Below are positions 45,391-54,624 of a stretch of DNA of 64,000 bases, piece by piece. The stretch's first letter is position 1, and each line of letters starts with the position of its first letter. This stretch comes from Erodium maritimum. Its lineage: Eukaryota; Streptophyta; Magnoliopsida; Geraniales; Geraniaceae. Made by a program: the position numbers and the translations under genes. The notes beneath the pieces are model-generated. The model had not been told where the DNA came from and made no database searches. It was given only the letters and a program-made list of their open reading frames with translations. The stretch is from positions 59,966,754 to 60,030,753 of the forward strand of contig OY997596.1 of the NCBI GenBank assembly GCA_963921825.1. Reading direction: 5' to 3'.

Positions 45391-47272
45391 TCAAGGTCCA
45401 TCATCACCATCTCCAATCAAATTACAGATATCCGAACACTCCACCAAACTGCATTTTCAAATGTAGACACTAATCATAAGTCCCATATAGCATAGTAACA
45501 GTTAACTTGAGATGAATAATGGAAAAACTTCATATACTAACTATCTCCGACTTGTACATCTCAAGAACTTGTTGTTGACTTATTAGTCGATCAGATCAGT
45601 ACCCTTGACTTATGGTAATTACACAAACTAATATTTTTCGTTAGAAATGACAGAAAACGTTAGAAAAAACTCCTAGAAATAACTGTCATATGACTATTGA
45701 ACTCAAAAACTAACTGTAGACTTGTTACTTTTTGGAGTTTTTCCTAACGTTTTGTCATTTCTAACAGAAAATGTTAGTTTGTGGAATTACCATAAGTCAA
45801 GGGTACTGATCTGATCGACTAATAAGTCAGCAGCAAGTTCTTGAGCGGTACAACTCGACGATAGTTAGTTCCTGGTTTTACCCGATTAATAATATCAATA
45901 ACCTCAAAATCTATGAATCAATCTCCAGTAGGAGTTAGGAATAAGCAAGGTAATAAATCTTAGGAATTAAGTTACAGGAAGGAACTTTTATCTGTTAACT
46001 ATAGCAAAGAAGGGGTGATTACAGTTCACTACTCTGTAGTTTAAATCATTTTTTTTTCTTTCCCCTGATGAACTTTGTTTTTGTTTCGAATTATCCTAAT
46101 TTGAGGCTTTGACGACGAATTATAAAGGAGAAACACCAAGAAGAAAGATGTGATCAAAGGATGAAAACTTACCAATATCTCCGGCTTCGGAACCCTTCTT
46201 TGAAAACTACTAAAGGCCTGCAGTGAAGGGCAATTGCAGAAAAGAACCCAAATCAGCATTTTCATAACTCGAAGATTAGCATGATTGATATGCAATCCAT
46301 ATTTTATCTTAAGAAAAATGTTATTTACATACCCACTTTGACCTTCCGCTATCAAAAACAGCCCATAAAGATGAGGGGTTATCAGTAACTCATTGTCACC
46401 GCTCGTATCAATCAAAAACACCCACAGAAAAGGTGATGGTTTTATAAGGAACGCACTGTCACCTTCCTCACTTATCAGTGGGTTTCGGAACAAAATGACC
46501 CAAATCCGGATGTTTTTTTATGATAAACGAACCATGACAGTGTATTATTGATAACCCTTCACCTTTACGGTGTGTATTTGAGAAATAGAGGTCAAAGGGG
46601 GGTGTTAAGAAGTTACCTCTTTAGCTTACAAGACAAGTTCAGGTAAAGATGATCAATAAGCTTTGTTGTGGGTTGGAGACTTTACCTTCTGATATTGAAA
46701 GGGCCTTCTCCAGGGGATCCACCCCCACCTCTAATGCAAGTACCAACACACTTTATAGTGCAAGACTCGGCTTTCCTTGACTTTGGCCTTTGAATTCTAG
46801 GCTTCTTGCAATCTTTCTCTGATGCACACTCACCCGAAAGTGTCTGTGGTATGTTCTCCATAGTCTCACCTAGCGGTGACTCTTGTTCAGCCTCACTCTG
46901 CACTTGGGATTGTGGTACCTGATCAATCTCAATCGCCCCTGCAGCTCCTGAAACTATCACTGCTGCAAGTAACCCAGCAGCAACAATCCCCAAGCTGCTC
47001 CTACTGCTCTTAATGACTTCATCATCACTGTTGTTTTCAGAATCAGACCTTGGGAAGATTAACTGGAAGCAATTATTGCAAGCACGAGGGGAGCCACGCT
47101 GGTGAATCTTGGGGTTTGGGAGAGAAACAAGGAACCGGGTGGATGAAGCTGATGGTAATGGTGATGAAGTTGGTCTCCAATTTTGGGTGTTGTAATGGAA
47201 ATTATAGCTACTTGCGAAGAAACTACAAGAACCAGCACTACAGCTAGGGCTTACAGTTGCAGATGCGGTCAT
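45391..47272 (-). CDS. Conserved plastid-type protein of unknown function, three exons
   Basis: Exons 47272-46686, 46217-46173 and 45448-45391 (690 nt, 229 aa) join in phase with GT/AG junctions; the tiny 45-nt middle exon encodes PLVVFKEGFRSRR. The N-terminal ~60 residues are rich in Ser, Thr, Pro and Asn with few acids, as in chloroplast transit peptides. One membrane-like segment follows near residues 93-112 (LGIVAAGLLAAVIVSGAAGA). The C-terminal third has a Cys-rich conserved block: GECASEKDCKK, CTIKCVGTCIRGGGGSPGEG, then YCLVECSDICNL, ending DGDDGP. I recognise this C-terminal block as conserved across plant proteins of unknown function. Thylakoid or inner-envelope location and disulfide or metal binding are inferences. 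Confidence 0.87.
45537..45868. mobile_element. Long-armed foldback MITE in an intron
   Basis: Arms of about 133 bp (45537-45673 and 45737-45868) are near-perfect reverse complements, including CTAACTATCTCCGACTTGTA at the start and ATCAGATCAGTACCCTTGAC inside, with a ~65-nt loop. It lies in the second intron of the plastid-type protein gene, so its RNA would form a long hairpin in the pre-mRNA. Confidence 0.8.
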
Positions 47273-47409
47273 GGTGTCCCTCAGTTCAATCCGATAGCAA
47301 AATCAATCTTGCAAACACTATCCTCCCAATTCTTGGCAGTTTTTGTTCATGAAGATTGGCTGCATTGTAGGGTAGTAATCTGTAAGTTGGACAACACCTT
47401 CTCACAACT

Positions 47410-49240
47410 ATGTAGCTGAAATGGAAATCAGTAAAGAAAAATTAGAGGCAGTGAAGTATAGCAAATTGTGGAACTCTCGTTTCATGCTAAATCGAGAACC
47501 CAACATACAAATATATCAACTTGACACCATTAAAATAGATCGAAAACAGGGAATTCTCAATACCAAACAACCAGATCTTAATCACCTTCGAATGGGACAC
47601 CACAACTCAGAGTTTTGAACACATTTCATGAATGAAATCATATTAAAAAACATTAAAAATTACATAAAGAACATGAGACTCACAATGCCAAACACCTATC
47701 CAGATCAATCTTACGAACTCTATACTCTCAATTCCCGTATTTGATAAACCCAACAACTTTTCACAGCTATGTAGCTGGAAATGAAATCAGTGAAGAAAAA
47801 TTAGGGCAATGAAGTATAGCAAAATGTGGAACTCTCAGTTCATGCTAAATTGAGAACCAAGCATACAATTATATAGATGTGATGTGACACCATTATAATA
47901 GATCGGAAACATGGAAATCTCAATGATAAACACCCACACTTCAATCACCTTCCAATGGGGCACCAGAACTCAAGGTTTTGAACACATTTCATGAATGCAA
48001 TCATATGATTTTTTTTTCATAAAGAACACGAAATTCACAATGCCAAAACACCTATCCAGATCAATCTTACAAACTATATTCTCTCACATCCCGTATTTGA
48101 AAAACCAAACAACAATTCCTCAAAACTATGTAGCTGGAAATGAAATCAGTGAAGAGGGAGATGAGAAAACCAACAAAGATAGAGTATAGCATAACAAGGA
48201 ACTTTCAATTGATGCTAAATCGAAGAACCAAGCATACAAACACATCGATGATTCGCCATTAAAATACATCGAAAACATGGAATTCTCACAGCAAACACCC
48301 ACACTACAATCACCTTCCAATGGGACACCATAACTCAAAGTTTTGAACACATTTCATGAATAGAATCATATTTTAGAATGCATAAAAAACATGAAATTCA
48401 CAATACCAAAGTAACCAAACACATACCCAATCAATTTCAATCCATTTCCATGCTCATTTCCACACCCACAAATACAATAAAATTTGAAACCCACCAAACC
48501 CCAATATGCGAAATTAGCCCTCGAATTGGAATAGGTGAAATTACCAAGCAATTCAACAACAACAAAATTGAATTAAATTCTTAAAACAAACTACATTCAT
48601 GCATAACAAATTCATGCTAAATCAAAGAACCAAGCATATACAAATACATCGATGATTCGCCATTAAAATACATCGAAAACATGGAATTCTCACAGCAAAC
48701 ACCCACACTACAATCACCTTCCAATGGGACACCATAACTCAAAGTTTTGAACACATTCATTAATATAATCACATTTTAAAATGCATAAAGAACATGAAAT
48801 TCACAATACCAAACACATACCCATTCAATTTCAATCAATTTCCATGCTCATTGCCACACCCACACAAGTACAACTAAGATTGAAACCCACTAAATCAGCC
48901 CTCAAACTGGAATAGATGAAATTAACAAGCAATTCAACAACAACAGAAACTGAATTAAACTCTTACAACAAACCACATTCATGCACAGTCATACACAAAT
49001 CAACTTTCTCCATTGCATAATTAACAGTCACTCGGAATCAGAATAGAAGACAACGACTGGTAATTGAGGAAAAGAAAATCGAAGCACAACCCACCGGAGG
49101 AGCCGGAGCAGGAGACAGTGGCCGGAGCTCGATACCGGCGGCGGAGACGAGGTGGGCCCGGTACAGTGCTTGGGATGGAGAAGATAGAGAGACTGTCAGA
49201 GAGATTTGGGCTTTCTGTGAAGATGAGTGGAGGGAAATGA
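47410..49240 (-). repeat. ~360-400-bp tandem repeat, four copies, upstream of the plastid-type gene
   Basis: The phrase ATGGGACACCA or a near match followed by TTTTGAACACATTTCATGAA recurs at about 47592, 47955, 48319 and 48724. Associated words such as GCTATGTAGCTGGAAATGAA, AGAACATGAAATTCACAAT and CATCGAAAACATGGAATTCT repeat in the same order. The last copies (48230-48370 and 48640-48780) are almost identical. A GC-rich probable 5'UTR exon lies at about 49085-49240, with a candidate donor at CTCCG|GTGGGTT and a candidate acceptor near 47415, so the array probably fills a 5'UTR intron. Confidence 0.8.
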
Positions 49241-49315
49241 TAATGTCAATTTATTTTTTTATTTATGTCGTCATTATTATAACATGTGACCGAGGAATGG
49301 ATACTTGGCGCTTTA

Positions 49316-50228
49316 AGAGCATGTACAACGGGCCGGCCCTCGCCCCCGGGCCTGCGCGCGCTCGGTCCGCGGCCCGTTCCGTTGTGGGCTCGTTTTCACG
49401 CGGTCCGCGGCCCTGAATATAGCTCGCTCCTCGGGCCTTGCTCCTCGCTCCTCAATCGCGGGCCGGGCTCGCAGGCCTCGCTCCTCGCTCCTTGCCCACG
49501 CTGGCCCAACCTCGGACCGACACCTGGCAGCCGCGCACTCCTTTTTTTTTTTTAACAAAAAATTCTGTCAATTGTGGGATTTGAACCCCCAACCTCAAGA
49601 TTCAAAGTCTTGTGGTTCTACCATTAAGCTAGATGAGTTTTTGTTACTATGTTTTATTATAATTTATATGATATAATTTTAATTTTGGAGTGAAATGCAT
49701 ATTAAAATTCAAAATCAAATCTTCTTTTTAATAGATTATATATTATATAATTTAATGTTGGATGATATTTCAAATAAAATAACATATTTATGCAATATAT
49801 ATTTGACCATATTATCATTTTTGTGTGTATTTATATCCGGTCCGATTCAAAGATTTTTCGTTATAGCAACTACTATGAATATTACGTAGTTGACCATATT
49901 ATTCCATACACATATTTTATTGATTTTTTTTCCATTATTAAAAAGTTCATTTTTATTCGTGTTAAATTTATTTATTATTTTTTATTGTCATTAATTATTT
50001 ATTTCACATTTGTTTATATAATTTAAACGGTTTCTGATAGCGAATTAAATAAAACAGCAAAATATAAATTAATAATCCCGTCAGCATTGTTCTGCACTCC
50101 CAGGACCTCAAGGTCCTTTCTGTTGCAAAACACCCACTTTTCTGCACTCCCACTCCCTGACTTTTGTCCAGTCAGCACAAGGTTTGCACTCCCACTCCCT
50201 GACCAAGGTCCTTTCTGTTGTTCATGCT
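49316..50228. mobile_element. PIF/Harbinger-type element, 913 bp, carrying a tRNA-like insert
   Basis: Termini AGAGCATGTACAACGG and GTTGTTCATGCT are flanked by TTA (49313-49315 and 50229-50231). The GC-rich left part resembles the 44.2-kb element. The centre is AT-rich and holds the tRNA-Gln-like sequence at 49566-49637. It is inserted just upstream of the putative first exon of the plastid-type gene. Confidence 0.7.
49566..49637 (-). tRNA. tRNA-Gln(UUG)-like pseudogene with A-tail
   Basis: The minus strand shows a D-arm TAGCTTAATGGTAGAA (box A), an anticodon stem-loop CAAGACTTTGAATCTTG whose loop reads C-T-TTG-A-A, and a T-arm GGGTTCAAATCCC (box B). The acceptor stem does not pair and the D stem has a mismatch, so it is not a functional tRNA. 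A run of A12 follows about 20 nt downstream, suggesting a tRNA-derived SINE or retroposed tRNA. Confidence 0.55.
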
Positions 50229-50231
50229 TTA

Positions 50232-50868
50232 AGAAAGGCTTACTGGTGATTCGGGCTTAGGCTGGCTTGATATTGGGCCTATTATTCAGGGCCTAGTTTG
50301 GGCCGTTGGGACCCAAACAAACTATAGTCCAAATATATATGAAATTTCTATTTGTCCTACATTTTTTTTCTTAGTTTTTTTGTATGAAGTCCATTTTTGT
50401 CATGTCAGTAAATTCATAATAATTTAAATAATGAAGTTTAGTATCCTAAAACTTATTTTATTAAATATTGTCAAACACGTTAGGTGCTAGTCGAATGAAA
50501 ACCCTTAATACTAGGTAGTCGGGAATTGATCAGATTTTTATATATTATTTTATATTTTTTAATAGCTTGTTATTTATATACAATCAAAACTTAAAATTAT
50601 TTTGTTAGGAGAGGACTTATGATTATGAATACTTAAACACTAAGAGAGGGATCTAAAGTTTATTATAATTTAGATACTTTTTTGTTTAAATCTAAAAATA
50701 AAAAAGACAAAAATACTCGTCTTGGTCTTCCCACATTTTCCTAGACACTCGACGCGTCTTTCCCATTGAAACCTATCTTGCTCTGTATAGACCCATCCTA
50801 CTTAAAAAAATCGATACTATAAAAATATACGCCTAAAATCATTTATGTCTATTTTTAAAATAAGGGAT
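50232..50868. other. Intergenic AT-rich DNA
   Basis: No ORF, RNA gene or transposon end could be supported between the PIF-type element and the foldback MITE. Confidence 0.35.
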
Positions 50869-51298
50869 CATTCCACTTCAGTACCATAAATCTTTTATAT
50901 TTTATTTAAAATACCCTTAAACTTTTTTGTGTCGCCTTAATACCTAAATTTTTATTAATTCATTTAAAGTATCCTAAAAAATTTTTGTGTCACCTCAGTA
51001 CCTTAAACTTCCATTAAGACTATTTTAGTACTTACTGTTAAATTTAACCTAAATTTAGTTGTTAATGAAGAATATTATGGTCATTTTACCTGTCTTGGAT
51101 GGAAAATCAGATCGAAAATTAACAATAGGTACTAAAATAAATTTAATAAAAGTTTAGGATACTGAGGTGACACAAAAAAGAGATTTAGGATACTCTAAAT
51201 GAATTAACGAAAGTTTAGGATATCGAGGTGATACGAAAATTTAAATTACTCTTAATAAAATATGAAAGATTTAAGGTATTGAAGCGAAATTACTCCTT
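50869..51298. mobile_element. Foldback MITE, ~430 bp
   Basis: Left end AAGGGATCATTCCACTTCAG and right end GTATTGAAGCGAAATTACTC are inverted, with arms of roughly 190 bp. The arms contain internal direct repeats of about 60 bp based on CACCTCAGTACCTTAAACTT. The elements at 25310-25865 and 28320-28645 belong to the same family. Confidence 0.7.
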
Positions 51299-52650
51299 AA
51301 AATAATGATTTATCAATCGACTGATCGACCTGAAATCCAACATTTACTTCTATTCCTAATTCAAGATTGGAAAAAATAAAATAAAGGGGGAACTACCAAA
51401 ATATACCTACTAATGAACTTTCATTGCAAAAACTAACCCACTTTCAATTTGTATCCCATAAACATACTTGGTAAAAAAATAAATACCCACATATTATAAT
51501 TTTCAGTTGAGGGCCCAAACGCCATCCATTTGCCCACACTACATGGATATCACGTGGCCATCACTTTTTTGAAAAATCCCAAAATTACCCCATTCTTTTG
51601 TTGTCTGTTAACTTCTTTGCTTTGGTTTTATGTTGAGAGACACACACGACAGAGAGAAAGAAGAGGAAGGGGTCGGAGGAAGAAGAAGACGGTGATCGGA
51701 GGAGGAGGTTTCTGGCGGCGAAAGTGGGGCCCTTGATAAAGCTCGTCAGCATACAAGAGGTATGTTCATGTCATTCTCACTGCTGTTCCTAAATCTCGCT
51801 CATAAAGTAATTTAGGGTTTGCTCCTTACTGAACACTGTTTGTATGATTTTTTTGTTGGAAGATAGAAATTTTCGTTGGACAAAATTTCTCTCCATTTTC
51901 AAGATGAAAATTGCACAGAGATCAAATTATTTGATTTTCACTCCTTAATATCATTAAAAATCAATTGGAAAATTTAGACAAATGCCATTATTAATGAAGA
52001 AAGCAACGTGTTTTGAATGTGAATCTAATCTTGTGTGGAAGTTGGCTGATTTTGTACTTAATGATCATATTGAATCGAAATTGCTTATCAATTGATTGCT
52101 CATTCAATTTTAGTATTTGTTCAATATGCCAAACACTATTTATTTGGCCCTTTTGGTGGCTTTATACAACTATTTGTAAGGATAAATATTCATTTGTACT
52201 GATTTCTCTGTAGCAAAAAAGATCATTGAAGAATAAGGTAATGTAGCAAAAAGATCATTGAAGAATAAGGTAATAAGGCTTATGGAACACTAGTCTTGTA
52301 AGTAGAATCATCAAGGCATAGTATTTATCGCTACTTTGCTTCCCCTGACAGCATAAGTGAATATAGGCTCATTGATCACTCATAACAACAATAACAGTAA
52401 TCGTATTAATAGAAAATTTCAAGGGTTTATTGTACTATTGATGCTCAAGCAATGCTAATTCTTCACATTATATCTCGTGAATGTTTAAACTTGTTTTTAA
52501 CTTCTGTTAGTGTATATGTGTTAATAGGCTTTATTGTGTTATTGTTTTCATTCTAAATCAGTCTAATTTTTCCTAATTTTTTTTGTTTTCGTTTGTTGAC
52601 AGAATTCATCTAAAAAGTAGTTTGAGTGGTAGATCTCAAAGCTTGCGTTC

Positions 52651-52848
52651 ATGGTGGTATACTTATTTGCAAGAATTAAGGATTTGGAAGACCGGCTCAG
52701 AATTGTTGAGAATAACCCAAACCGATCACAGTTGAAGAGATTAAAAAAGGACAGTGATGAAAAGAAGAAAATTAAGACCAATGAGTTATATTGTAATGTT
52801 AGCTTTGTAGAGTACATTAATTTGTTTGTAGTGATTTTGAAAAAGTGA
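52651..52848 (+). other. Short basic ORF inside the MULE, possible captured exon
   Basis: A frame of 65 residues containing ARIKDLEDRLRIVENNPNRS and a Lys-rich stretch, predicted helical or coiled-coil. It begins about 50 nt after a good acceptor (TTTGTTGACAG). I do not recognise the family. It could be a captured fragment of a host gene, or chance. Confidence 0.3.
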
Positions 52849-53810
52849 AAAGGAAAATGAACTGATATGAAAATTGAACCTGAAATGAAATTTTGAGGTG
52901 TATATATTGAAGTGTACCATACCAACATAACTCTGTTGTCCTTACAGAAGTTTACCATACTAAAATTATGTGTTAAAAAGAAAACGATTTCTTGTCCATC
53001 AGCCAATAAAGCTGTTAACAAATTGATAAATTATCAGTCGACATCAAATTAACACCTGAACACGTAACACAAATGATTTCACGTTATCAACCAGTAGATT
53101 TCCACAACAATAATGATGAACTAACAAACAATGGTAAATTAACACCTGACTTGTAACCCTTGAAAAGCATACTTAATTTCTTAAAAAAATTCAAGTAACG
53201 TGGTAAAAAAAATCCCCATAGTGTAAAACGAGCAACTAACACAGTTTTATACAAATAAAATAAAATATTAACCTATTGTATTCATAACATCCTACATCTA
53301 CGTTTGAGAGCTACTTGGAAGGATAGGATGTTCGGTTTCAGGCTCTCCTACCGGTTGACTGCAAGTAACCCCTGTACCTCCAGCTACGTCATTAACTTGA
53401 AGGATTGACTCTTGCGTCATTAACTTGTGCTTCTACATCACCATGACTTTCTAATCTATAATACTTCAAATCCAAATCATGCTGAAAATTTCCAGAGAAG
53501 TCAAATCTGGTTCAAAAAAAATTAAAACGAGAATAAACAATTGAAAATTTGTTGATTCTAGGTATGAGTGTGAACATTTTTTTGTTGGAAGATATAAATT
53601 CTCGTTGGACAAAAATTATCTCCATTTTCAAGATGAAAATTGCACAGAGATCATACCTAGATGTCTCGTTGGACAAAAATTCTCTCCATTCTCGTTGGAC
53701 AAAAATTCTCTCCATGATCCTTCTCTACAGACTCAAATATGATCTAAAAGCATAAAAAGCTATACACAATTACATACCTCGGTGTCTAGATACACATAAA
53801 CCATATTGTT

Positions 53811-53858
53811 TTTTTATCGGCAAATTGAATCTTAACCACTGAACTATGGGGGCTGCTT
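53811..53858 (-). mobile_element. 48-bp tRNA-like/LINE-tail chimeric retroposon
   Basis: Flanked by a perfect 17-bp duplication, ACATAAACCATATTGTT (53794-53810 and 53859-53875). On the minus strand the insert starts AAGCAGCCCCCATAGTTCAG, continues GTGGTTAAGATTC (box-A-like TAGTTCAGTGG) and ends TTTGCCGATAAAAA, matching the LINE tail at 61205-61217. It is nested inside the MULE. Confidence 0.75.
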
Positions 53859-54624
53859 ACATAAACCATATTGTTAATAGAGATCATTCCATACAAATAC
53901 ATATATCGAGAGAGAGAAAGTTACGAGACGAACGAGAGCTTTGATGTGGTTGGCGAGAGAAGAGCTACACTGATTCCACAGATAACAAACTGCAACTACA
54001 TGTAGAAAAAAACCCTAAGTAAAATCAGGCGGGATCAAGTTGCGATTAAACCACAATTGTGCGGGATCAAGTCACAGAGTACAACCATAATCGCAGGTAT
54101 GGGTAATAGTGTCTTTTTAGGTTGTCAAATGGATATCATTTACCAAGTATGTTTATGGGATACAAATTGAAAGTGGTTTAGTTTTTGGAATGAAAATTCA
54201 TTAGTAGGTATATTTTGGTAGTTTTCCCTAAAATAAAGTGATAGCTGTTGCCTGTTGCCATTCCTAACACATTCCTACCTAATGTAGCTTTTTGTTTCAT
54301 TCTAGAATAAACTAATCAACAAGGATAAAACATTAAAATCATCTAAACATGGGCTAAAATGAATTATTAAAACGTGACCCTCGCTGTCCTCACCACACTC
54401 CCCACAATCGCGACCAGGTTCATTATTTTTTTAACACGTCTCTATTCATTGAACCCACCCTTAATCATTATCATCCCAAATCAAATACAAAAAATCCCGA
54501 AAATACCCTCCAATCATCACTCTCATCTCAAGCAAAAGCAACACCACTTCCGTAATTACACAACACCACTTCTATTTATAACGCACATTAATTCGTACTA
54601 ATTTACAACAATCCAACAAAACTC

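Larger units (their letters stand above)
51387..54228. mobile_element. Mutator-like element (2842 bp) with ~90-bp TIRs and 10-bp target duplication
   Basis: Left terminus GGGGAACTACCAAAATATAC and right terminus GTATATTTTGGTAGTTTTCC are inverted, and similarity extends about 85-90 bp inward. The flanks are a perfect TAAAATAAAG (51377-51386 and 54229-54238), in the 9-11 bp range of Mutator-like elements. No MURA transposase frame is visible, so it is non-autonomous. Inside are a purine-rich exon-like stretch (about 51640-51760) ending at a donor ACAAGAG|GTATG, an acceptor at 52602, a 66-codon basic frame (52651-52848), and internal direct repeats at 51851-51930 and 53574-53655. It may be a Pack-MULE carrying host exons. 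Confidence 0.88.
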
